NCBI RefSeq assembly: GCF_041434935.1
Contig: NZ_CP107964.1
Location: forward strand, 5,811,001-5,875,000
Length of the DNA stretch: 64,000 bases
Direction of reading: 5' to 3'
From: Kitasatospora sp. NBC_00374
Lineage (GTDB): Bacteria > Actinomycetota > Actinomycetes > Streptomycetales > Streptomycetaceae
A program made the position numbers and the translations under genes. The stretch's first letter is position 1, and each line of letters begins with the position of its first letter. Of the stretch, positions 41,273-49,173 are shown piece after piece. The notes beneath the pieces are model-generated. The model worked only from the letters and a program-made list of their open reading frames with translations. It made no database searches and had not been told where the DNA came from.

Positions 41273-41395
41273 ACGCGGAGGGGAGTACTCCCATCGCAGT
41301 GCGTCCGTCATCACGGCCGCCGGTCCTTCCGGCGGCCCGGGCCACTGGTCCGCGCGCTCCGTGGACGAGCGCGCAGGGCGGAAGAGACCTCCGGC
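41273..41395 (+). ncRNA. Probable yybP-ykoY (Mn2+) riboswitch in the terC leader
   Basis: The terC leader contains the yybP-ykoY hallmarks. A 5' P1 strand CGGAGG (41276-41281) runs into GGGGAGTA (41280-41287). A long internal double-helical region follows (for example CGCCGGTCC-TTCC-GGCGG around 41318-41335 and CGCGCTC/GAGCGCG around 41353-41373). The closing strand GAGACCTCCG (41384-41393) pairs back with P1. In other bacteria this riboswitch senses Mn2+ and controls TerC-family exporters (Alx, MntP and YkoY classes). A candidate -10 (TACGGT, 41261-41266) would start the RNA at about 41273, right at P1. The assignment is by eye. Confidence 0.65.
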
Positions 41396-41435
41396 AGACG
41401 ACGTGTGTCCCGCCGACCTGCCGGAGGAGCAGCAA

Positions 41436-42416
41436 GTGGACGTTTCCGTAGCATTGTGGGCCGGCACGATCGGGGTTCTGATCGCCCTGATCATGGCCGA
41501 CTTCTTCATCGGCGGCCGTAAACCGCACGAGGTTTCGATCAAGGAAGCCGGAATCTGGACGGCCGTCTGGGTCGCCCTCGCCATGGCGTTCGGCGGCTTC
41601 CTGTGGTGGTACGGCGGCTCGCAGCCGGCCGGCGAGTTCTTCGCGGGCTACATCACCGAGAAGTCGCTGAGCGTCGACAACCTCTTCGTCTTCATCCTGA
41701 TCATGAGCAAGTTCGCGGTGCCGCGGATCTACCAGCAGCGTGTGCTGATGGTCGGTGTGATCATCGCCCTGGTGCTTCGCGCGATCTTCATCGCCGGCGG
41801 CGCGGCCCTGGTCACCACGTTCTCCTGGGTCTTCTACATCTTCGGCGCCTTCCTGATCTGGACCGCCTGGAAGCTGATCCAGGACGCCCGGGCCGGCGAG
41901 GAGGACGAGGAGTTCGAGGAGAACCGCCTGCTCAAGACCATCGAGCGGCACTTCCCTTCGACCGACAAGTACCACGGCACCAAGCTCTTCATCCGGGAGA
42001 ACGGCCGTCGGCTGATGACGCCGATGCTGATCGTGATGCTCGCGATCGGCACCACCGACGTCCTGTTCGCGCTGGACTCGATCCCCGCGATCTTCGGCCT
42101 GACCCAGGACCCGTACATCGTCTTCACCGCCAACGCCTTCGCCCTGATGGGCCTGCGGCAGCTGTACTTCCTGATCGGCGGCCTGCTGAAGAAGCTGGTC
42201 TACCTGTCCTACGGCCTGTCGGTGATCCTCGGCTTCATCGGCGTGAAGCTGGTGCTGCACGCCCTGCACGAGAGCGGCGTGCACGTGCCCGAGATCGGCA
42301 TCCCGCTCTCGCTCGGCTTCATCGTGGCGGTGCTCGCCGTGACCACCATGGCCAGCCTGATCTCCTCCAGGCGGCAGCAGGAGCGCGAGCGCGAGCCGGA
42401 GAAGCTCGACGCCTGA
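41436..42416 (+). CDS. terC: TerC-family integral membrane protein (metal exporter type)
   Basis: A 326-residue polytopic membrane protein with seven or more spans. Acidic intramembrane motifs typical of the family are present: IMADFFIGGRKPHEVS, ITEKSLSVDNLFVFILIMSKF and DVLFALDSIPAIFGLTQDP. E. coli and Bacillus members export Mn2+, some metallating secreted enzymes. GTG 41436 has GGAGGAGC 5 nt upstream. The probable Mn2+-responsive leader before it supports a manganese role. A cytoplasmic loop (ARAGEEDEEFEENR) and a charged C-terminus are visible. Confidence 0.93.
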   Translation: MDVSVALWAGTIGVLIALIMADFFIGGRKPHEVSIKEAGIWTAVWVALAMAFGGFLWWYGGSQPAGEFFAGYITEKSLSVDNLFVFILIMSKFAVPRIYQQRVLMVGVIIALVLRAIFIAGGAALVTTFSWVFYIFGAFLIWTAWKLIQDARAGEEDEEFEENRLLKTIERHFPSTDKYHGTKLFIRENGRRLMTPMLIVMLAIGTTDVLFALDSIPAIFGLTQDPYIVFTANAFALMGLRQLYFLIGGLLKKLVYLSYGLSVILGFIGVKLVLHALHESGVHVPEIGIPLSLGFIVAVLAVTTMASLISSRRQQEREREPEKLDA

Positions 42417-42429
42417 CCCGCCCACCGCA

Positions 42430-42468
42430 CAGGGGCCCGCGACCGGTTCGTCCGGTCGCGGGCCCCTG
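42430..42468. terminator. Bidirectional terminator between terC and the MBL-fold gene
   Basis: A perfect 17-bp stem (42430-42446 with 42452-42468) with a TTCGT loop, in the 91-bp convergent gap. Confidence 0.85.
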
Positions 42469-42507
42469 CGCGTGGCTGCGGGCCCCGTCGGCGTGGCGTC
42501 CGGCGGG

Positions 42508-43161
42508 CTACCAGCCGCGCTCGCGCCACTCCGCGAGGTGCGGGCGCTCGGCGCCCAGGGTGGTGTCGTTGCCGTGGCCGGGGTAGACCCAGGCCTCGTC
42601 CGGGAGGACGTCGAAGATCTTCTCGTTGACGTCGCGGAAGAGGGAGGCGAACGCCTCCGGGTCCTTCCAGGTGTTCCCGACACCGCCGGGGAAGAGGCAG
42701 TCGCCGGTGAAGACGTGCGGGTGCCCCTGCGGGTCGTCGTAGACGAGCACGATCGCGCCCGGGGTGTGCCCGACCAGGTGGCGTACGGTCAGCTCGATCT
42801 GGCCGAACCGCAGCACCTCGCCGTCCTCCAGCAGCAGGTCGGTGGGGACGTCGATGCCCTCGGCGTCGATCCGCCCGGCCGCGGTGCGGGCGCCGGTGGC
42901 GGCCACCACCTCGGCGAGGGCGGCCCAGTGGTCCTGGTGGCGGTGGGTGGTGACGACGGTGTCCAGCTGCTCGCCGACCGTCTCCAGCAGCACCGGGGCG
43001 TCCGCCGCCGCGTCGATCAACAGCTGGGCGTCGGTGGCCCGGCAGCGCAGCAGGTAGGCGTTGTTGTCGTAGGGGCCGACGGCGACCTTGCTGATGATGA
43101 GGTGGGCCAGTTCCCGCACGTCCGGCGGGCCGCCGACCTTGACCGCTCCGTGGTACGCCAT
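42508..43161 (-). CDS. MBL-fold metallo-hydrolase (glyoxalase II-like)
   Basis: A 217-residue metallo-beta-lactamase-fold hydrolase. The metal site THRHQDHWAAL (HxHxDH) is followed by His in LVGHTPGAI, Asp in FTGDCLFPGG and His in VYPGHGNDTTLG. This glyoxalase II-like subgroup is frequent beside mycothiol-dependent enzymes, as here (the next gene upstream), suggesting action on a mycothiol thioester or conjugate. ATG 43161 has AAGGAG 7 nt upstream. Confidence 0.88.
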   Translation of the reverse strand: MAYHGAVKVGGPPDVRELAHLIISKVAVGPYDNNAYLLRCRATDAQLLIDAAADAPVLLETVGEQLDTVVTTHRHQDHWAALAEVVAATGARTAAGRIDAEGIDVPTDLLLEDGEVLRFGQIELTVRHLVGHTPGAIVLVYDDPQGHPHVFTGDCLFPGGVGNTWKDPEAFASLFRDVNEKIFDVLPDEAWVYPGHGNDTTLGAERPHLAEWRERGW

Positions 43162-43247
43162 CACGCCGCTCCTTGTGTCCGATTGCCGGTCATTCGCATA
43201 GTCCCGGTCGTCTGGTGCCGGTCGTCCGCATCATGATCATGCCCCGC

Positions 43248-44012
43248 TCAGCCCATCGCCGGAAGCTGCGGCAGGGCGGCGCGCGCGTCGGCCAGCTGGC
43301 CGCCGTCGCGGTGGACCTGCAGGCCGTCGCCGTCCGCGCGGCCGGAGAGCCAGCCGGTGAGCGCCCGTACCGGCCCCTCGACGGTGAGCTCCGGCCCGGC
43401 CTCGGTCGCGCCGAGCCGTGCGCGCAGGGCGGCGTCGTCGGCGGTCAGGGTGAGCGGGGGCAGGCCCTCGGTGCCCCGGAAGTGATCGGCCAGCCGCAGG
43501 AACTCGGCGGTGGCGAAGACTTCCGGCCAGTGCGCGGGGGTGTACCCGGCGTCCAGGTCGACATGGTGGTACTCGAGCTCCGCCAGCCGCTTCCAGGGCA
43601 GCTCGTGGGCCGGGAACAGGTAGCCGGACCGGTGCCGCAGCTGTACCTGCCAGGCCGCGTCGGGCAGCCGGGCGGCGACCGCGAGGAGGCGTTCGTGGCT
43701 GCGGCGCAGGTCCTCGACCTGCTCGTCGAGCGGCCGGCCGGCGCCGTCCAGGATGCCCTGCTCGCGGGCCTCGGGGCTCGCGTACTGGGGGATGTCCACG
43801 CCGGTGCGGGCCGTCTCCAGCAGGTTGACCAGGGAGTCCGCGTTGCGCGATAGGTGGGCCAGGACGTGCCCGCGGGTCCAGCCGGGCAGGGCGGACGGCT
43901 CCCGGACGGCCTCGGGCTTCAGCTCGGCGACGGTGTGGAACAGCTGCTCGGCGCTCTCCTCGACGAGGCGCAGGGTGTCGGCGGCGGTCCGGGCGGCGGT
44001 CGTCTCGGTCAT
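43248..44012 (-). CDS. Maleylpyruvate isomerase-family mycothiol-dependent enzyme
   Basis: A 254-residue DinB-like four-helix protein: LPGWTRGHVLAHLSRNADSLVNLLE, with the metal-ligand His in that first helix and in LAELEYHHVDLDAGYTP, followed by a C-terminal domain (about residues 180-250) as in actinobacterial maleylpyruvate isomerases. The annotation is a family name; the true substrate is unknown. GGAGG lies 11 nt before ATG 44012. Probably co-transcribed with the MBL-fold gene 86 bp downstream. Confidence 0.82.
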   Translation of the reverse strand: MTETTAARTAADTLRLVEESAEQLFHTVAELKPEAVREPSALPGWTRGHVLAHLSRNADSLVNLLETARTGVDIPQYASPEAREQGILDGAGRPLDEQVEDLRRSHERLLAVAARLPDAAWQVQLRHRSGYLFPAHELPWKRLAELEYHHVDLDAGYTPAHWPEVFATAEFLRLADHFRGTEGLPPLTLTADDAALRARLGATEAGPELTVEGPVRALTGWLSGRADGDGLQVHRDGGQLADARAALPQLPAMG

Positions 44013-44333
44013 GGGGGTGTCGGCCTCCGTGTGGTGCGTCGATCGGTGAGTCGTTTGGCCGGTTTCCGGCGTTGCCCGGGTGGGCGGTCGGTCGTTGACG
44101 TTGGTGACGCTACTCCCGAAACGGCCGCTGAGCAGGCGACTTCGGTGAGGTCGGCGACGGGCGCCGGGCGGGGCCGTCACTCGTTCGGGTGGACTGGGCT
44201 TGACTGGCTCGATAATCGAACGCCTGAGCTAGTAGGCTGCCTGCGGCAAGCTGGAAGAAACAGCCCATCTCGCACGTTGGTCTCCCCGGAGGGGACACCA
44301 AACACCTCTCCCCGGAGAAAGGCGCCAGAAGCA
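44013..44333. promoter_or_regulatory. Divergent region upstream of uvrA
   Basis: A 321-bp region with no gene. Notable elements are the palindrome TCGATAATCGA (44209-44219), a TTGACT element (44200-44205), a TAGGCT hexamer (44233-44238) and a direct repeat TCTCCCCGGAG at 44281-44291 and 44307-44317, 26 bp apart, just before the uvrA start. The palindrome differs from the actinobacterial SOS box, so LexA control is not shown. Confidence 0.5.
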
Positions 44334-47321
44334 GTGGCCGACCGCCTCATCGTCCGCGGTGCTCGCGAGCACAACCTCAAGAACGTCTCGCTGGACCTGC
44401 CCCGCGACTCCCTCATCGTCTTCACGGGCCTCTCCGGGTCCGGCAAGTCCTCGCTGGCCTTCGACACGATCTTCGCCGAGGGTCAGCGCCGCTACGTCGA
44501 GTCGCTGTCCTCGTACGCCCGGCAGTTCCTGGGGCAGATGGACAAGCCCGACGTGGACTTCATCGAGGGCCTGTCCCCGGCGGTCTCGATCGACCAGAAG
44601 TCCACCAGCCGCAACCCGCGCTCGACGGTCGGCACCATCACCGAGGTCTACGACTACCTCCGCCTGCTGTTCGCCCGGATCGGCAAGCCGCACTGCCCGC
44701 ACTGCAGCCGCCCGATCGCCCGGCAGTCCCCGCAGGCCATCGTCGACCGGGTGCTGGAGCTCGCCGAGGGGACGCGTTTCCAGGTGCTCAGCCCGGTGGT
44801 CCGGGAGCGCAAGGGCGAGTTCGTCGACCTGTTCGCGGATCTCCAGTCCAAGGGCTACGCCCGCGCCCGGGTGGACGGCGCGACCGTCCAGCTGACCGAG
44901 CCGCCGACGCTGAAGAAGCAGGAGAAGCACACCATCGAGGTGGTCATCGACCGCCTCACCGTCAAGGAGAGCGCCAAGCGCCGGCTGACCGACTCGGTCG
45001 AGACCGCGCTGAAGCTCTCCGGCGGCATGGTGGTGCTCGACTTCGTCGACCTCCCGGAGGACGACCCCGAGCGCGAGCGGATGTTCTCCGAACACCTCTA
45101 CTGTCCGTACGACGACGTCTCCTTCGAGGAGCTGGAGCCGCGCTCGTTCTCCTTCAACTCGCCGTTCGGCGCCTGCCCCGAGTGCTCGGGCCTGGGCAAC
45201 CGGATGGAGGTCGACCCGGAGCTCATCGTCCCCGACGAGGAGAAGTCGCTCGACGAGGGCGCCATCCACCCGTGGTCCCAGGGCCACACCAAGGAGTACT
45301 TCCAGCGCCTGGTGGACGCGCTCGCCGGTGAGCTCGGCTTCCGCACCGACCTCCCCTGGGCCGGGCTGCCCGCCCGGGCCAGGAAGGCGCTGCTGTACGG
45401 CCACAAGACCCAGGTCGAGGTCCGCTACCGCAACCGCTACGGGCGGGACCGCTCGTACACCACCTCGTTCGAGGGTGCCGTCCCGTTCGTCACCCGCCGC
45501 CACTCGGAGTCGGAGAGCGACTCCAGCCGCGAGCGCTTCGAGGGCTACATGCGCGAGGTGCCGTGCCCGGCCTGCTCCGGCACCCGCCTCAAGCCGGTGG
45601 TCCTCGCCGTGACGGTGCAGGACAGGTCGATCGCCGACGTCGCCGCGATGTCGATCAGTGACTGCGCGGAGTTCCTCGGCGCGATGCGGCTGACGGCGCG
45701 GGACAAGCAGATCGCCGAGCGGGTGCTCAAGGAGGTCAACGAGCGGCTGCGCTTCCTGGTCGACGTCGGCCTGGACTACCTCTCGCTCAACCGCGCGGCC
45801 GGCACGCTGTCCGGTGGTGAGGCCCAGCGGATCCGGCTCGCCACCCAGATCGGCTCCGGCCTGGTCGGTGTGCTGTACGTGCTGGACGAGCCCTCGATCG
45901 GCCTGCACCAGCGGGACAACCACCGCCTGATCGAGACCCTGGTCCGGCTGCGGGACATCGGCAACACCCTGATCGTCGTCGAGCACGACGAGGACACCAT
46001 CAAGACCGCCGACTGGGTGGTCGACATCGGCCCGGGCGCCGGCGAGCACGGCGGCAAGGTGGTGCACTCGGGCTCGCTCAAGGACCTGCTGAAGAACAGC
46101 GAGTCGCTGACCGGCCAGTACCTCTCCGGCAAGCGCGCCATCCCGATCCCGGCCGCCCGCCGGCCGCAGGACAAGAAGCGCCGGATCACGGTGCACGGCG
46201 CCCGCGAGCACAACCTGAAGGACGTCACGGTCGGCTTCCCGCTCGGCACCTTCACGGCCGTCACGGGTGTCTCCGGCTCCGGCAAGTCGACGCTGGTCAA
46301 CGACATCCTCTACACCCACCTCGCCCGCGAGCTGAACGGTGCGCGCAGCGTCCCCGGCCGGCACACCCGGATCACCGGGACGGACCTGGTGGACAAGGTG
46401 GTGCACGTCGACCAGTCGCCGATCGGCCGCACCCCGCGCTCCAACCCGGCCACCTACACCGGCGTCTTCGACCACGTCCGGCGGCTGTTCGCGGAGACCC
46501 AGGAGGCCAAGGTCCGCGGCTACCTGCCCGGCCGGTTCTCCTTCAACGTCAAGGGCGGCCGCTGCGAGAACTGCTCGGGCGACGGCACCATCAAGATCGA
46601 GATGAACTTCCTGCCGGACGTCTACGTCCCGTGCGAGGTCTGCCACGGTGCCCGGTACAACCGGGAGACCCTGGAGGTGCACTACAAGGGCAAGTCCATC
46701 GCCGAGGTGCTGGACATGCCGATCGAGGAGGCGGTCACCTTCTTCGAGGCCGTCCCGGCGATCGCCCGCCACCTGCGCACCCTGCACGACGTGGGCCTCG
46801 GCTACGTTCGGCTCGGCCAGTCCGCGCCGACCCTGTCCGGCGGTGAGGCGCAGCGCGTCAAGCTCGCCTCGGAGCTGCAGAAGCGTTCCACCGGCCGGAC
46901 GGTCTACGTGCTGGACGAGCCCACCACCGGCCTGCACTTTGAGGACATCAGCAAGCTGATCAAGGTGCTCGACGGGCTGGTGGAGAAGGGCAACACCGTC
47001 ATCGTCATCGAGCACAACCTCGACGTGATCAAGACGGCGGACTGGGTCGTGGACATGGGCCCGGAGGGCGGCAGCGGCGGCGGCAGCGTGGTCTGCGAGG
47101 GTACGCCCGAGGAGATCGCCACCGTCCCGGAGAGCCACACCGGCAAGTTCCTCCGCGACATCCTGGGCGACCTCCCCACCGAGGCCGCGGCGGCGGTCAA
47201 GGGCGAGGCCAAGGCGCCCAAGGCCCGGACGAGGAGCACCACCGCGAAGGCGGCGGCCAAGGCGCCCGCGAAGGCGGCGGCCAAGCCGGCCCGCAAGCGG
47301 GCGGCGGCGGCCGAGAAGTAG
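44334..47321 (+). CDS. uvrA: Excinuclease ABC subunit A
   Basis: Damage-recognition ATPase of nucleotide excision repair, 995 residues, with two ABC modules. Module one has LSGSGKSSLAFDTIFAEGQRRY, a CPHC zinc half-site and LSGGEAQRIRLATQIGSGL with VLDEPSIGLHQRDN. Module two has VSGSGKSTLVNDILY, the CENCSGDGTIKIEMNFLPDVYVPCEVCHG zinc finger region (CxxC and CxxC) and LSGGEAQRVKLA. The last roughly 40 residues are a basic Lys/Ala/Pro tail (KAAAKAPAKAAAKPARKR). GTG 44334 begins VADRLIVRGAREHNLKNV; no strong ribosome-binding site. Confidence 0.97.
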   Translation: MADRLIVRGAREHNLKNVSLDLPRDSLIVFTGLSGSGKSSLAFDTIFAEGQRRYVESLSSYARQFLGQMDKPDVDFIEGLSPAVSIDQKSTSRNPRSTVGTITEVYDYLRLLFARIGKPHCPHCSRPIARQSPQAIVDRVLELAEGTRFQVLSPVVRERKGEFVDLFADLQSKGYARARVDGATVQLTEPPTLKKQEKHTIEVVIDRLTVKESAKRRLTDSVETALKLSGGMVVLDFVDLPEDDPERERMFSEHLYCPYDDVSFEELEPRSFSFNSPFGACPECSGLGNRMEVDPELIVPDEEKSLDEGAIHPWSQGHTKEYFQRLVDALAGELGFRTDLPWAGLPARARKALLYGHKTQVEVRYRNRYGRDRSYTTSFEGAVPFVTRRHSESESDSSRERFEGYMREVPCPACSGTRLKPVVLAVTVQDRSIADVAAMSISDCAEFLGAMRLTARDKQIAERVLKEVNERLRFLVDVGLDYLSLNRAAGTLSGGEAQRIRLATQIGSGLVGVLYVLDEPSIGLHQRDNHRLIETLVRLRDIGNTLIVVEHDEDTIKTADWVVDIGPGAGEHGGKVVHSGSLKDLLKNSESLTGQYLSGKRAIPIPAARRPQDKKRRITVHGAREHNLKDVTVGFPLGTFTAVTGVSGSGKSTLVNDILYTHLARELNGARSVPGRHTRITGTDLVDKVVHVDQSPIGRTPRSNPATYTGVFDHVRRLFAETQEAKVRGYLPGRFSFNVKGGRCENCSGDGTIKIEMNFLPDVYVPCEVCHGARYNRETLEVHYKGKSIAEVLDMPIEEAVTFFEAVPAIARHLRTLHDVGLGYVRLGQSAPTLSGGEAQRVKLASELQKRSTGRTVYVLDEPTTGLHFEDISKLIKVLDGLVEKGNTVIVIEHNLDVIKTADWVVDMGPEGGSGGGSVVCEGTPEEIATVPESHTGKFLRDILGDLPTEAAAAVKGEAKAPKARTRSTTAKAAAKAPAKAAAKPARKRAAAAEK

Positions 47322-47335
47322 CGGCCCGGTACGGT

Positions 47336-47365
47336 CCCGCCCCGGCCTGGTCGGCCCGGGGCGGG
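47336..47365 (+). terminator. Terminator of uvrA
   Basis: A 10-bp CCCGCCCCGG/CCGGGGCGGG stem with a 10-nt loop, 14 nt after the stop. The downstream Rieske gene has its own -10-like TAGACT (47384-47389). Confidence 0.75.
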
Positions 47366-47428
47366 CCGTTCGGGAGCCGGGCATAGACTGCCGCGGAACC
47401 AGACCCCGCCGACATTCGGAGTGCCCCG

Positions 47429-47863
47429 ATGCCCGAGGCCAACGACAGGCCCGCCCCCTCCCGCCGCACCCTCCTGTGCGGCGCAGCCGCCGTGCTGGCC
47501 GCCTCCGGCGGCACCGTCGCCGTCGCGGGGTGTGCCTCCTCGTCCGACGGCGCGAAGGCCTCGGCCGCCCCGGTCGACCTGGGCGCCGCGGAGGCGGTGC
47601 CGGTCGGCGGCGGCAAGGTCTACCGCGAGCAGAAGATCGTGGTCACCCAGCCCGAGGCCGGCCAGTACAAGGCGTTCAGCGCCAAGTGCACCCACGCGGG
47701 CTGCGTGGTCGACCAGGTGAAGGCCGGTCAGATCCTCTGCCCGTGTCACGGCAGCAAGTTCGCCATCGCCGACGGCGCCGTCGCGGACGGCCCGGCGCCG
47801 ACCCCGCTGCCGTCCTACCCGGTCACGGTGCAGGACGGCAAGCTCCAGGTCACCCCGTCCTGA
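47429..47863 (+). CDS. Rieske (2Fe-2S) lipoprotein
   Basis: A 144-residue exported iron-sulfur protein. The N-terminus combines a twin-arginine-like SRRTLLCGAA motif with a hydrophobic stretch and lipobox VAGC, so it is probably a Tat-exported lipoprotein. The Rieske ligands are CTHAGC and CPCHGSKF, with the usual spacing of about 20 residues. The fold is small (about 100 residues), like arsenite-oxidase or Rieske ferredoxin types. Its redox partner is unknown. ATG 47429 with CGGAG upstream. Confidence 0.9.
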   Translation: MPEANDRPAPSRRTLLCGAAAVLAASGGTVAVAGCASSSDGAKASAAPVDLGAAEAVPVGGGKVYREQKIVVTQPEAGQYKAFSAKCTHAGCVVDQVKAGQILCPCHGSKFAIADGAVADGPAPTPLPSYPVTVQDGKLQVTPS

Positions 47864-47877
47864 CGCGTTCCGACGGT

Positions 47878-47920
47878 CCGGCCGCGGCGCCCGCACCCCC
47901 GTGGCGGGCGCCGCGGCCGG
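47878..47920 (+). terminator. Terminator of the Rieske gene
   Basis: A perfect 17-bp stem (47878-47894 with 47904-47920) with a 9-nt loop, 15 nt after the stop. Confidence 0.85.
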
Positions 47921-48086
47921 TGGCGTCGTCCGGCGTCGACACGGCCAAGTCTGGGCTGCGCGGACCGCGTCGCCCAGCCCTTTCGGCGGTGCCTTAAAGC
48001 CCCTGCTGGACGGGGTTTGCGGGGCCGGTGAGAATGGCCCGCAGCGCCGGGGACACGAGGCCCGGGGCGCCTTGGGGAGGGCGAGC

Positions 48087-49085
48087 GTGTTACGGATCCA
48101 CTTCACCGCCGACGACCTGATCCGGACCAGGTTCTCGGCCACCGCGGGGCCGCTCACCGAGACCTTCCACAGCCTCCAACTGCTCGCCAACTGCGGCTCG
48201 GGGCTGCCCTACCGGCCGTGGCGCCGGCGGCTGCCCGAGCGGTTGAGCACGGCCGGCGGCCCGGTGCGGTCGCTGCTGGGGCCAGGCCCCTGGCTGGACG
48301 TCACCGGGCTGGCGGGCAGCGACCCGTCCGTGGAGGCGGGGCTGGAGACCCTGCTCGGCGTCCCGGACCGGCTCCTGCGGGCGGAGCTGGCGCACATCGA
48401 GGCGCCGCGCGCGGACCCCCGGTGGCTGGCCGAGCTGGCCGCCGGGGACCTGACGGCCCGCCGCCTGCTGGCGGACTCCCTGCACGCCGGCTACCGGGAG
48501 CTGATCGCCCCGCACTGGGGCCGGATGCGCGCCCACCTCGACGCCGTACGCGCCGACTGGGCCCGCACCCTGCTGGACAGCGGGGTCGAACGGCTGCTGG
48601 AGACGCTCTGCCCCGGGGTGGTGCGCTGGCGCTCGCCGGTCCTGGAGGTCCGTTTCTACAAGGACCTCGACCACCACCCGGCCGGCCGCGGCCTGGTGAT
48701 CACTCCGACGGTCTTCCTGCCGGGCGGCCCCGAGCTGCTGATCGACCTGACGGACGGGACCGCCCCGGCCACCCTGCTCGTCCCCACCCTGCGCGATCCG
48801 CTGGTCGCGGCCGGGCTGTGGGCCGAACCGGGCGCGGAGAGCGGCCGGTCGCTGGCCGCCCTGCTGGGCCGGACCAGGGCGGCGGCGCTGGGCATCCTGG
48901 CCGAGGGCTGCTCCACCACCGAGCTGGCCCGGCGCCTGGCGGTCTCGCCCGCGGCCGCCAGCCAGCACACCGGTGTGCTGCGCGACGCCAACCTGATCAC
49001 CACCCGCCGCCGCGGCGGAGCCGTCCTGCACACCCTGACCCCGCTCGGCGCCGATCTGCTGCACCGCGGCGGCGTCCCGGACTGA
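48087..49085 (+). CDS. ArsR-type winged-helix transcriptional regulator
   Basis: A 332-residue regulator of a Streptomyces-expanded family: a long N-terminal alpha/beta region (about 230 residues, RIHFTADDLIRTRFSATAGPLTETFHSLQLL) and a C-terminal ArsR-like winged helix (RTRAAALGILAEGCSTTELARRLAVSPAAASQHTGVLRDANLITTRRRGGAVLHTLTPLG). No metal-binding Cys cluster is visible in the DNA-binding part. GTG 48087 has GGGGAGGG 6 nt upstream. Target genes unknown. Confidence 0.85.
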   Translation: MLRIHFTADDLIRTRFSATAGPLTETFHSLQLLANCGSGLPYRPWRRRLPERLSTAGGPVRSLLGPGPWLDVTGLAGSDPSVEAGLETLLGVPDRLLRAELAHIEAPRADPRWLAELAAGDLTARRLLADSLHAGYRELIAPHWGRMRAHLDAVRADWARTLLDSGVERLLETLCPGVVRWRSPVLEVRFYKDLDHHPAGRGLVITPTVFLPGGPELLIDLTDGTAPATLLVPTLRDPLVAAGLWAEPGAESGRSLAALLGRTRAAALGILAEGCSTTELARRLAVSPAAASQHTGVLRDANLITTRRRGGAVLHTLTPLGADLLHRGGVPD

Positions 49086-49160
49086 GCCGCCGGCCGGCGG
49101 AGCGGAGAGCCGTCGCCGACCGAGGAGTGGATCAGCCCGCGGGCTGTCACCGCCAATCGG

Positions 49161-49173
49161 TAGGGTGAATGCC
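49161..49173 (+). promoter_or_regulatory. Candidate leaderless promoter of uvrC
   Basis: TAGGGT (49161-49166), 7 nt, then ATG 49174. The in-frame GTG at 49165 overlaps the hexamer and so is unlikely to be the start. No Shine-Dalgarno sequence. Confidence 0.55.

Noticed and set aside
44200..44238. LexA/SOS box upstream of uvrA
   Set aside because: TCGATAATCGA does not match TCGAAC-N4-GTTCGA; only a half-site-like CGAAC follows, so SOS control is not supported.
49138..49160. CTGTCA as a -35 box for uvrC
   Set aside because: It is only 11 bp from the TAGGGT hexamer, too close for a standard promoter.
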